DNA of 64,000 nt from Bacteroidota bacterium (GTDB lineage: Bacteria; Bacteroidota; Bacteroidia; Bacteroidales; UBA4417): assembly GCA_013376995.1 (NCBI GenBank), contig JACAAZ010000005.1, positions 1 through 64,000 of the forward strand, written 5' to 3'. This document shows, piece by piece, positions 17,347-25,723 of the stretch (within the stretch, counting starts at the first letter, position 1; the number at the start of each line of letters is the position of its first letter). The position numbers and the translations under genes were made by a program. The notes under the pieces were generated by a model that saw nothing but the letters and a program-made list of their open reading frames with translations, made no database searches and was not told the DNA's origin.

Positions 17347-17360
17347 TTGTAAGAATTCTG

Positions 17361-18845
17361 TTAGGGTAGATAGGAGTGAATAATATTTGTACTGTTATTA
17401 TCAACTATCTGCATGTCAGAACCGTCAACAATACCATCACCGTTGACATCCTGCGCATTGTAGCCCTGCAGGAGGCCGGTGCTCGCATTTTCAACCAATG
17501 CCATGTCTGAACCGTCAACTGATCCATCTTGTGAAGGATCACCTCCATAGATTGCATAATAACCGCCACCCATCGACTTAAGATTACTTCCAAAAGCCTG
17601 TGAAGCACTGCTTGAAAAATTGTAGCTCGGTGTGCTTCCTGAAAATGATACAGGCAATGCAGTTGTTGTAACAATGGAATTTCTATGGTGAATAGTGATA
17701 TAATAGGATCCGCTCAGGATTCCAGGCACCGCTGAGGTACAAGTACCGGTGGTACTCAGGTTAAGGTTATTCAGCATATATGCAATGGAAGAATAGGAAG
17801 CTGCATTGTGCAGTTCAACGGAGATCTGGTCAGCTGTAGTTCCCGGGAATTGGGGCCCTCCAATATTCTGTGCTTTACGCATCAAACCACCTCCATTATA
17901 AAGTGACTCAAGCATAACAGTAAGGTTCAAACTCTTGTCAGCCAGAAGCTGAAAGCCTGTAAATGTTCCAAATGAAGTCACTCCGGTTGCAGTCAACTGG
18001 TGAGTTGCAGGATTAGCAGCGTTATAATTGATAACTGATGATGGGCTTATCTCAGTACATAAAAGTTGATTTTCGCTTCCTACAACATCAGAAGGGAGAT
18101 ATTGGAACAAAGCAGTGCAACTGAATCCTGAAGCACCATTCTGAGTGAGTTTCCAATAGCGTTTTAGGTAATTGCTTGCGGCAGGACTTCCAGGGTACTG
18201 AGTATTAGCGAGGCTTACACCTGTATAATTTCCTCCCGGGAAAGTTCCGGAAGTGTAATTCAAAGTAACAGGTGAATATTCAGCAGTGCCCGAATTGTCA
18301 CCTACAGGAAAAGTAAAGTTTCCGGCGGCACTGAATGATTTACGAATTTCACCACTTCCGGTAGGAACAATCATGGAGGTGGAGGAAGGTGAGCCTGCAA
18401 TGGTTGCAGCAGGTCCTAAAGTAAGGTTATTTGCGCCTAAAGTTAACTGCCCTGAAGTGAGTGTAAGCACGCCGTTAACCTTGTTATCTCCTCCGTTTGT
18501 GACACCAGTGGCATTGTTGATGGTCAGGTTTTGGAATAAATTACTCCCATTGATATTTTGGTTCACAGATCCTGAAAAAACAACTGTTCCAACACCCAGG
18601 GAATTGCTACCTGCATTTTCGTTTGTCAGGTCTTTCTTGAGGATTACAATGCCGGAATTATCAAGCGTGCCGCCACTTTTGATGGTAAGGCTTTCCAGGG
18701 AGACTAACATTGTTCCCGCAGATACTTTTACTTTGGCTCCGGAAGTGATAATATTTTCAGCGAGTATATGCTGAAAAGGATATGCCAGCAATAGGATGCT
18801 AATTATCACAAAACTGAATATCGGGTTTTTGGGTTTTGTTTCCAT
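17361..18845 (-). CDS. Secreted protein with dockerin-like C-terminal module
   Basis: 494 residues. An N-terminal signal sequence (hydrophobic 'IFSFVIISILLLAYPFQHIL') is followed by a repetitive beta region ('LTIKSGGTLDNSGIVILKK', 'QNINGSNLFQNLTINNATG') resembling beta-helix or autotransporter-like stretches, and by 'FTFPVGDNSG', common in Bacteroidota surface proteins. From about residue 305 the protein shares the roughly 190-residue module found at 194-1330 and in the giant protein: 'LESLYNGGGLMRKAQ', 'GSYYITIHHRNS', 'YAIYGGD'. Two calcium loops close it, 'DPSQDGSVDGSD' and 'DVNGDGIVDGSD'. No type A T9SS domain. Function unknown; extracellular. Confidence 0.8.
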   Translation of the reverse strand: METKPKNPIFSFVIISILLLAYPFQHILAENIITSGAKVKVSAGTMLVSLESLTIKSGGTLDNSGIVILKKDLTNENAGSNSLGVGTVVFSGSVNQNINGSNLFQNLTINNATGVTNGGDNKVNGVLTLTSGQLTLGANNLTLGPAATIAGSPSSTSMIVPTGSGEIRKSFSAAGNFTFPVGDNSGTAEYSPVTLNYTSGTFPGGNYTGVSLANTQYPGSPAASNYLKRYWKLTQNGASGFSCTALFQYLPSDVVGSENQLLCTEISPSSVINYNAANPATHQLTATGVTSFGTFTGFQLLADKSLNLTVMLESLYNGGGLMRKAQNIGGPQFPGTTADQISVELHNAASYSSIAYMLNNLNLSTTGTCTSAVPGILSGSYYITIHHRNSIVTTTALPVSFSGSTPSYNFSSSASQAFGSNLKSMGGGYYAIYGGDPSQDGSVDGSDMALVENASTGLLQGYNAQDVNGDGIVDGSDMQIVDNNSTNIIHSYLP

Positions 18846-19322
18846 GGGGTCAGGTATATTTCAGGATATATTAATCATATTTAGATTTCTGCATGCAAGT
18901 TAAGCAAATTTTCTTAAAATCCTCAAATTACTGTTGAAATTCTAAGCACTTTTATTAACACAACAGCAAGCCGAATGTTCAGGTTTACATGTAATATAGA
19001 GGATGTATTTTGTTAGATAAATAAGTAAGTATTTTTATTGTATTGATTTTGTGAGCAATAAATCATTGATGTATGAAAAGTTTTGCCGAATTGATAGAGA
19101 ACTAGCTCCGATTTTTTTTTGAGAAATTGTAGTATTCCGGAGTAAAAAAAGTTATATCCCACTCATGAGGTGGCTATTTTTATGATGATAACTTCCTCTA
19201 CTTTTTATAAGGGAATGCACACTATATTTTTTTTTGTGAGGGGATTTCTCAGTATAATTCAATGTTTATGATTTTTCAGTTTACTAACACACCATTCGTT
19301 TTTATTTGTTCAAAAACATTGT
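18846..19322. other. AT-rich intergenic region
   Basis: 477 bases between the starts and ends of two minus-strand secreted-protein genes. It contains several poly-T and poly-A runs (for example near 19115 and 19230) but no convincing hairpin with a T-run, no RNA gene and no coding frame. It must hold the promoter of the 494-residue gene; I could not identify a clear TAnnTTTG element. Confidence 0.5.
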
Positions 19323-21887
19323 TCATCTGACCGTTCTTATCGTTTTGTTTACATAGGTCCCGGAAACAGGAGCCTTGGCAGCACCGCAAGGTCCCAAAGT
19401 TGCTTTAAACAAATTTTCTTGCTTTGCATTGAACCCGGTAGTGAGCTGAACATAGTTTGCCGCTTTGTATGTAACATCAGTTCCTATCCCTCCGGTAATA
19501 ATTCTGGAAGAAGAGATGTAGTTACTTGCTTCATAAAACTGGTAACCCGTATAATTGGGATTGCTGGGGTCATTGGCGGTAGTGAGTAAATATCCATAAG
19601 GGCAAGCTGTAAAGAGGCCTGAAGACCATATTCCCCTTCCGTAGGTTCCAGCCCTGATAAGCCCACTTGTCTTATTGATTTCGAGGTCAAATACAGGGAC
19701 ATGTGGCAGACCGTTCATAAACGGAATCCAATCTCCAATGGTCGCATTCCTGTAATAAACACCAATATCAGTGCCTATATAAAGCGCATCATCAGGTGAA
19801 CTATTGTTATCTTCATAGGCAATGCAATTTACCACTACATTAGGAAGTGTTCCGGAGATATTTGTCCAGGATGCGCCACCAGTGGTAGAAGAATATACCT
19901 TTAAACCGGAATAATAATCGCCAACCGAAACAAATACATCAAGGGAGTTATCCGGGTTTACGGCAATTGAAGTTATCCCTATTCCTGGCAGGCCGAAAGA
20001 AATGCTGGCCCACGAAGTGCCTCCGTTATCAGATCTCCAGATGGAAGTTCCGTTCGCAGCATAAACTCTGTCAGTAAAATTGGTGCCAATAGCCATCGCA
20101 CTGCTTCCGCTAACTCCCATATTTGTCCAGGTTGTGCCTTGGTTGGTGCTTTTATAGATAGCATTGTTATAACCGCCATAAATGATACTGGAATTCCCAG
20201 GGTTCATAATATAGGGAGTAACCCATGCACCAGTTGAACCTGCTGGTTGAATACTAGTGTAGGTGGTGCCGCCGTTTGTCGATCTTACCAGGTCTCCTGA
20301 CTGGCTACCGTAATACATGGTATTTGCATTTCCATAGTCAATCATGCAATCCATTCCATCTGCACCATAAATATGCTGCATTGCAGAACCTCCGGTCCAT
20401 TTATTACAACCATTATCCTGTGCACCGCCAATTATGAGGTTAACATTACTCTCAATTCCGGCAATCCTGTACCACTGGGTGTTGGCAATACCGGCTGTGA
20501 GGTCAGTCCAGTTGCTTCCAAAGTCAGTGGAACGGAAGATTCCTCCGTCACTGCAGCAATAAAGGTAATTGTTCAGGGGATTGATTGCCAGGTCATGGAT
20601 GTCGGCATGCGTATAACCAATCGTACCACCATTGTCATTCCACATGGAGGAGATTGCCCAGGTTGATCCCCAGTTAGCGGAAGTCCAGGTGTTTATTCCG
20701 CCAACAATTACCTGGGAGTTATTTGTCAACGAAACTGCCATGGAAAGGTCATAAGTAGTTTGACTGGAATTGTCATTTCCGGTAGATGAATAACCCAGTA
20801 TATTCGGGCTGGTTGAACGCACCGAAAAACTTGCACCGCTGTTTGTTGAAAGATAAAATCCTTTAAATGAACCAACTGCTGTCGGTGGCCCTGCAAACAG
20901 ATAAACGTATGAGGTGGCATTGGGTGTAACTCCTATTGCAATGCGGGAACAACCAGTGGGTATACCAGTAGAGATCTGTGTCCAGCTATCTCCTGAATCT
21001 GTTGACCTGTAAAATGATGAAGTTCCTGAAACGTAAACGTAAGTGGGGTCACCCGGTTTAAATTCGATGTCACGGTAACTTCCGGCAAGAACTTTTATCC
21101 AACTGTAACCACCATTCGAAGTCTTATATACACCATCGGTAGTTACTGCAAAAAGCATATTGTTATTGACTGGATGCATGATCAGCTTATATCCTCTTAT
21201 GGACTGATTGACTGTCCAGGTTAAGCCGGTACTTTGCCAGGTAACGCCACCATCCGTAGTTTTCAATACACCGATCGATTGAGTATCGCCGCCATCGCCA
21301 TCGCCGGATAACAAATACATCACATTGGTATTAGTATAGTCAACGGCAAGCCCGGAAACCCCGATCCTTGGCATTCCATCCGTTAAAGGAGACCAGGAAG
21401 TTCCGCCAGTGGTGGTCTTCCATAACCCGCCTGCCGGCATCCCTACCCAGAATATATTGGGGTCAGTTGGATGAAACGCTATTACATTGATACGGCCTAC
21501 ACCGGGGTTCCACCCGGCTCCATTCGTATACCCGAAAGGTCCTATTGAAGCCCAGTATCCATTCGTGGCAGTCGGATTGTCCCCGTTATTCCCGCTGTAA
21601 CGTTGCTGGTAATCCAGGTATGCTTCCCAGTTCCTTGCTGTAACATTGGTTATTTTCCCTTCCCGGGTAAGACGGCTCTGGTTATAGTATTCCCAACGTT
21701 TCCATTGTTTGTATCCTGAGCCTTGTCCTTTGGATTTTCCTGAATAGTAGCTTTCCACATTGCCCTGGATCTTTACAAAGTCGTCCGTACCCGGGTTCAG
21801 CCACAATTCGGAGGGTGAATCCTGTTGCCCCAATGACTTTAATGTTATCAAGAGCAAAATCAGCAAGATGCCTGATGTATGTTTCAT
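19323..21887 (-). CDS. Secreted BNR-repeat (sortilin/VPS10-like) beta-propeller protein
   Basis: 854 residues with a signal peptide (ends 'LLLITLKSLGQ'). Most of the chain is a series of Asp-box repeats ('TTTGGTSWSPLTDG', 'TTDGGVTWQSTG', 'STDSGDSWTQIS', 'STNQGTTWTNMG', 'SDNGGTSWASIS') typical of VPS10/sortilin-type or xyloglucanase-type propellers. The last about 75 residues ('YQFYEASNYISSSRIITGG', 'TGFNAKQENLFKATLGPC') look like a coathanger-stack end rather than a type A T9SS domain. It is the last gene of a three-gene operon with the Pro-rich and tail-fibre-like proteins upstream. Catalytic acids were not identified, so it may be a binding or proteolytic-accessory protein. Confidence 0.8.
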   Translation of the reverse strand: MKHTSGILLILLLITLKSLGQQDSPSELWLNPGTDDFVKIQGNVESYYSGKSKGQGSGYKQWKRWEYYNQSRLTREGKITNVTARNWEAYLDYQQRYSGNNGDNPTATNGYWASIGPFGYTNGAGWNPGVGRINVIAFHPTDPNIFWVGMPAGGLWKTTTGGTSWSPLTDGMPRIGVSGLAVDYTNTNVMYLLSGDGDGGDTQSIGVLKTTDGGVTWQSTGLTWTVNQSIRGYKLIMHPVNNNMLFAVTTDGVYKTSNGGYSWIKVLAGSYRDIEFKPGDPTYVYVSGTSSFYRSTDSGDSWTQISTGIPTGCSRIAIGVTPNATSYVYLFAGPPTAVGSFKGFYLSTNSGASFSVRSTSPNILGYSSTGNDNSSQTTYDLSMAVSLTNNSQVIVGGINTWTSANWGSTWAISSMWNDNGGTIGYTHADIHDLAINPLNNYLYCCSDGGIFRSTDFGSNWTDLTAGIANTQWYRIAGIESNVNLIIGGAQDNGCNKWTGGSAMQHIYGADGMDCMIDYGNANTMYYGSQSGDLVRSTNGGTTYTSIQPAGSTGAWVTPYIMNPGNSSIIYGGYNNAIYKSTNQGTTWTNMGVSGSSAMAIGTNFTDRVYAANGTSIWRSDNGGTSWASISFGLPGIGITSIAVNPDNSLDVFVSVGDYYSGLKVYSSTTGGASWTNISGTLPNVVVNCIAYEDNNSSPDDALYIGTDIGVYYRNATIGDWIPFMNGLPHVPVFDLEINKTSGLIRAGTYGRGIWSSGLFTACPYGYLLTTANDPSNPNYTGYQFYEASNYISSSRIITGGIGTDVTYKAANYVQLTTGFNAKQENLFKATLGPCGAAKAPVSGTYVNKTIRTVR

Positions 21888-21953
21888 AAGCTTTAATACG
21901 ATCTTTGAAAGAAATAAGACAAAACTAATAGTTGGTAAATCGAATCCAGTGTG

Positions 21954-22514
21954 TTATCGCCCGGGTTTTGCACCGGTTGGCTGAGAAGAAGGGCCCTTAA
22001 TTGAGCGATAATTGAAGGTCTTAACTGAATGAACAGGAGTTGGTTGAGATACCGGACCCTTGATGTTCCTGAAATTGATACTGTTCTTTGGCGCATTTCC
22101 GATGACTTGATCATGTGAAGTTTTAACAGCTGAAATTCCAGGCTTGCTTTCAATTTTGATTATTGGGGTTGGCTCATTCAGGGGTGGTAATGTTCCGTCT
22201 GGTTGAAGCTTAGCGTCAAAAGTGGATCCTTTTGAAAGACTTGAATTCCCGTTTGAAATTTCATGCATTCCAGGTAGTTCCATATTGGGTAGTTTTGGGT
22301 CCGGCAAAATAGCTGGAGGCCTTGTTGGATTAATCGATGAAGCCTGGGATGAAATTCCTTCAATCTTTGGGAGTTTAGGGTCAATAGATGGAAATTTGTC
22401 GAATTCAGCACTCGCTTTTACCGTTTGTTCATTTCGTTGCACTTCCTGGGCCTGGATGGAAATGCACATCATCATTGCCAGGATTAGGAATATATATTTT
22501 GGTTTTTTTTTCAT
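21954..22514 (-). CDS. Secreted proline-rich protein of unknown function
   Basis: 186 residues from the ATG at 22514; the longer frame would start at a TTG at 22535 and break the signal peptide (MKKKPKYIFLILAMMMCISI, ends '...QAQ'). The mature part is low in predicted structure and rich in Pro, Lys and Ser ('PKLPKIEGISSQAS', 'PAILPDPKLPNMELPG'). Near the C-terminus a 13-residue unit occurs twice: 'NFRNIKGPVSQPT' and 'NYRSIKGPSSQPT'. It lies between the tail-fibre-like gene and the BNR gene in one operon. No family recognised; it could be a linker or cell-wall-spanning element. Confidence 0.65.
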   Translation of the reverse strand: MKKKPKYIFLILAMMMCISIQAQEVQRNEQTVKASAEFDKFPSIDPKLPKIEGISSQASSINPTRPPAILPDPKLPNMELPGMHEISNGNSSLSKGSTFDAKLQPDGTLPPLNEPTPIIKIESKPGISAVKTSHDQVIGNAPKNSINFRNIKGPVSQPTPVHSVKTFNYRSIKGPSSQPTGAKPGR

Positions 22515-22544
22515 TTTGTCTGTAATTAAATCCAAAGGACCAGT

Positions 22545-23984
22545 TTAATTTTTGATTTCACTCCTGATTTTATCATGTGCCGGATTCAGGGCATTGATCT
22601 TATCCTGGAGAATCTTAATTTGTTTATCCTGGTCAATAACATGTAAGGTAAGTTCCTCCAATTTCTCAAGTAGTTTCTTCTGTAAATCTCCCAGCTGGAC
22701 ACCTGTATTTTTTACCTCCAGCGATGATGGAATACCAGGCAGATGTTTTTCAGCTTTTATACTTCTTTCAAGTTCAGGTAGGCTCATCAGTTTATAATCA
22801 CTACTGAACACATAATCAGGCCAACCGGAAGGAGCCTGGACAAGAACCTCCGTACAGGCGATCTTGCCATTAACAGAAACTGAATAACCGGTCGCCTGTT
22901 GGGTTGTACCTATTCTCAGATCGTTTGCCATGTATACACTGCCGGAACTGAAGTAACCTGCCCAGTTTGCGGTTCCGCCATAGGCATAGCCATAAATCCC
23001 GATCCGGGTTCCCGAAGAGCCCGTAGCAGCGCCATATACGCCATAGGCAAAGCCTGTATAAGTTGTTGCATTAGCATACGCATACGTACCCATGTATCCT
23101 CCCTCACCATACAATGCAATTCCATATCCCGGCCTGGGCTTTGAGATCCCTTCAATTGCCCTGGTGTCAGTATAAGAATTATTTGAAACCTGGGAGGAAA
23201 ATAGCGTATACAGGGAGTCTGCTGCTCCTTCTCCTCCTTTATATCCCTCAATCAGCACTCGACCCTTATACCGGCCTGCATAGTTGGTTAATCCACCTTT
23301 TGCCGCAGCAAAGAGTCCATAATTAGTATTCGAACTGATCCCATCGGAAAACAATATGCCTGCATAGTTATCCGTGTTTACATCATTGTTCCAGCCATAT
23401 ATTGCGGCCCCATTTCCGCCTGCAGCTGGCTTAATACCAAGGACCCCGGCATTCGTCACTGACAAGGGTATGCCCATGGCAGTAGGCTCCAGGACCCCCA
23501 GCATACCTGTGGCATAAATGTTTAAAGATTCATCGTTCCCTTTTATAGCCGCTCTGCCACTGTAATAATTTGAAACATTCAATCCATAGAAATCGGGATT
23601 GATCAGTCCTATTCCAACTCTACCTGTATTGAAATAAATATCTGAACCGTTTGATTGCCAGTAATCACTTGAAGAGCTGCCAAATTTTTGCCAGGTTGCT
23701 CCATCATAATAATAAAATCCGGCAATCCCATCGGTCTGGTAGATAATAAGGCCTGCTACAGGCGAAGCCGGTCGTTGGGCTAGGGTCATCCTGGGGGCCA
23801 GGATTCCTTTCCCGGTAGCTTTAACATCCAGCATGGCTGCGGAATTTGGAGCTGTACCATCCGTATTGATCGCTACCTGGGCAGAGAGATTTATACTGAT
23901 ACCAGAGCCGATAACAATTAAGGCTAACAATTTCAGAGTAAAGTTTGAAAAGGCTAACAATTCTTTTCTTAAATATGATTTCAT
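22545..23984 (-). CDS. Secreted tail-fibre-like protein with C-terminal coiled coil
   Basis: 479 residues. Signal peptide about 1-35 (ends 'INLSAQ'), then 'VAINTDGTAPNSAAMLDVKA' and 'KGILAPRMTLAQRPASP', the standard start of Bacteroidota tail-fibre-like surface proteins. The middle consists of Gly/Tyr-rich short repeats ('AIYGWNN', 'GIYGYAYGG', 'GVYGAATG'). The end is 'DYVFSSDYKLMSLPELERSI', 'KHLPGIPS', then a coiled coil ('LLEKLEELTLHVIDQDKQIK') likely to trimerise. A paralogue lies at 48176-49687. It is the first gene of the three-gene operon running to 19323. Role probably structural at the cell surface; no enzymatic motif seen. Confidence 0.8.
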   Translation of the reverse strand: MKSYLRKELLAFSNFTLKLLALIVIGSGISINLSAQVAINTDGTAPNSAAMLDVKATGKGILAPRMTLAQRPASPVAGLIIYQTDGIAGFYYYDGATWQKFGSSSSDYWQSNGSDIYFNTGRVGIGLINPDFYGLNVSNYYSGRAAIKGNDESLNIYATGMLGVLEPTAMGIPLSVTNAGVLGIKPAAGGNGAAIYGWNNDVNTDNYAGILFSDGISSNTNYGLFAAAKGGLTNYAGRYKGRVLIEGYKGGEGAADSLYTLFSSQVSNNSYTDTRAIEGISKPRPGYGIALYGEGGYMGTYAYANATTYTGFAYGVYGAATGSSGTRIGIYGYAYGGTANWAGYFSSGSVYMANDLRIGTTQQATGYSVSVNGKIACTEVLVQAPSGWPDYVFSSDYKLMSLPELERSIKAEKHLPGIPSSLEVKNTGVQLGDLQKKLLEKLEELTLHVIDQDKQIKILQDKINALNPAHDKIRSEIKN

Positions 23985-24575
23985 AGAGCTTGGGTTTAAA
24001 TGAAATTTAGATAGGGCCTGATATAATAATCTTATTAAAGGTAAGGTAAGTTTTAAATAAATCCAAATATTTACAAGTCAAAATATTTTGAAATGTAGTG
24101 GGATTAAATTGCTTGTCAACTAAGTAAGTCACATATGAAATTATAATCGATATAAATAAAATTATATAATAGTAAACTGACCTTGAAACCGCAATTAAAT
24201 AGAACCAAGATTCGCAGATTTGTATTTGGTATATTTACTTTAAATTAATTTACTTCCAATTATATTTACAATTAATTAATAATCAGAAGAATATATTAGT
24301 TCATGTAAACTTTGTCTTAGATATCGACTATGTTATGTGTAGACTTCACTAACTTTTTAAAAAAGTTGCAATGCCTGACTTATTTATATAGCACACTAAG
24401 GATTGGTTATACGAGTAGAAGGACTATCCGTGATAAGAAAAGAAAATAAATAAAAATAAGACTGGAAACAAAATATCTAGATGATAAAATCAAGCAAGTT
24501 CAATTTGAAATAGTTATGGGTATTTTCAGGCTTGTATTTTAAAGGTGAACTCCGGAAAATTATCTGTTAGTTCAG
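23985..24575. other. Long AT-rich intergenic region
   Basis: 591 bases between the start of the tail-fibre-like gene and the end of the NUDIX gene, both on the minus strand. It is very AT-rich, with no open frame of note, no tRNA-like fold and no strong hairpin that I can see. It must contain the promoter of the secretome operon; the leader next to the ATG reads TTTAAACCCAAGCTCT on the minus strand. Confidence 0.5.
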
Positions 24576-25658
24576 CTAGAGATGAAAGGAAAGTATAGCC
24601 TGTTTCAACAAGTTGTATTCATTTTCAAAATTGGGAGTAAGTATATTTTTGCCGATCAAAAGATCTATATCGCTGATCTTCCAGAACCTGCCATCAGCAA
24701 TTTCTGATGGATTATGGGATATAGGATGTTCCACAAGGGCTATGAAAGAGAATACCAATTCTGATTCTAATTCTGAGTCCCACCTGTATTTGCAGAGTGG
24801 AGCAGGATCAAAACCTGTCAGGTTTAATTCTTCCTGTGCTTCCCTGACAAGGGCATGCTCAATGGTTTCGTCGATACCTACATGACCTCCGACAGAACTG
24901 TCCCATTTCCCGGGCTGAATGTCTTTATTAGCAGCTCTTTTCTGCAGGTATATTTCAGATTTTCGGTTAATCACATGCAAATGAACTACCGGGTGAAGCA
25001 TTCCGGGAGTACTGTGAACCTGCGACCTTGTAGCTTTCCCAATGACTGCCCCTTCATCGTTAACCAGTGGAAACCATTCTTCATCCCGCATTTTGCGATC
25101 ATGTATCCACCGGTTTAGAAATTGCCAGCCGAAAAACAATATGAAGAGAATATACAATAAGCCACCACTGATAAAAGCCCAGGCCGGTTTAGACAAATAG
25201 AATGCAGAATATACAATCAGAACAGTGTGGAGGAAGAAAATCCAGAAAATTGAACGGAAGGTCCGGCGCATTTCTTTCTGAAGATTCGGGTCATCCGGAA
25301 GGTCCTTGAGGTAACGTTTCGAATATAGCATGATAAGGTTGCTGTTTGAAAAGGCAGACAGTCCTATGATCACGCAAAAGATCACATTGATGAAGGCAGG
25401 TTTGAGCTTAAAAAAGATATCATTATCGGATAGTAGAGAAACTGCACCCAGCATCATGAGCAATGCTGTATCAAAGATAATGAACCAATCCAGCCTTCGT
25501 TCCTTGAGAAGGATAACAATCAATTCGGTGAAGCCAAAAATGATGGCAACTATAAGCCCCGCCCGGGTACCCCACACTTCATCAACTATGATAAATATGA
25601 TGAGAGGTAGAAGCCCGGGAAGCAGTTTTTTCAGCAGTTGAATAAGTTGTGAATTCAT
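24576..25658 (-). CDS. Fusion of a multi-span membrane domain and a NUDIX hydrolase domain
   Basis: 360 residues from the ATG at 25658. The longer frame (to 25724) would begin inside RNase Y's stop (TAATG) and run through a rho-independent terminator, so the later start is preferred. Residues about 1-195 hold five to six hydrophobic segments ('LLPGLLPLIIFIIVDEVWG', 'TELIVILLKERRLDWFIIFD') resembling the VC0807/IspZ-like septation membrane family. Residues about 215-360 are a NUDIX domain with box residues 258-280 (G-x5-E-x7-R-E-A-x-E-E-L), 'QKRAANKDIQPGKWDSSVGG' before it, similar to isopentenyl-diphosphate isomerase-like NUDIX proteins. Substrate unknown. The fusion tethers the hydrolase to the inner membrane, an uncommon arrangement. 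Confidence 0.8.
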   Translation of the reverse strand: MNSQLIQLLKKLLPGLLPLIIFIIVDEVWGTRAGLIVAIIFGFTELIVILLKERRLDWFIIFDTALLMMLGAVSLLSDNDIFFKLKPAFINVIFCVIIGLSAFSNSNLIMLYSKRYLKDLPDDPNLQKEMRRTFRSIFWIFFLHTVLIVYSAFYLSKPAWAFISGGLLYILFILFFGWQFLNRWIHDRKMRDEEWFPLVNDEGAVIGKATRSQVHSTPGMLHPVVHLHVINRKSEIYLQKRAANKDIQPGKWDSSVGGHVGIDETIEHALVREAQEELNLTGFDPAPLCKYRWDSELESELVFSFIALVEHPISHNPSEIADGRFWKISDIDLLIGKNILTPNFENEYNLLKQAILSFHL

Positions 25659-25673
25659 CGCTGTATCTGTATT

Positions 25674-25711
25674 CCCAAAAAAGAAAAGGAGGCTGAAAAT
25701 CAGTCTCCTTT
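25674..25711 (-). terminator. Rho-independent terminator after rny
   Basis: A 12-bp stem with one G-T pair (25685-25696 with 25700-25711) and a 3-base loop is followed on the minus strand by TTTCTTTTTT. It starts 13 bases beyond the RNase Y stop codon and ends before the ATG at 25658 of the next gene. It therefore ends the zapA-6S-rny unit and argues against the upstream start for the NUDIX gene. Confidence 0.8.
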
Positions 25712-25723
25712 CCAGGTATTCCA

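Noticed and set aside
22545-23984. Phage tail fibre, suggesting a prophage
   Set aside because: The protein has a Sec signal peptide and the standard Bacteroidota surface-protein start, and there are no phage structural, lysis or integration genes nearby.
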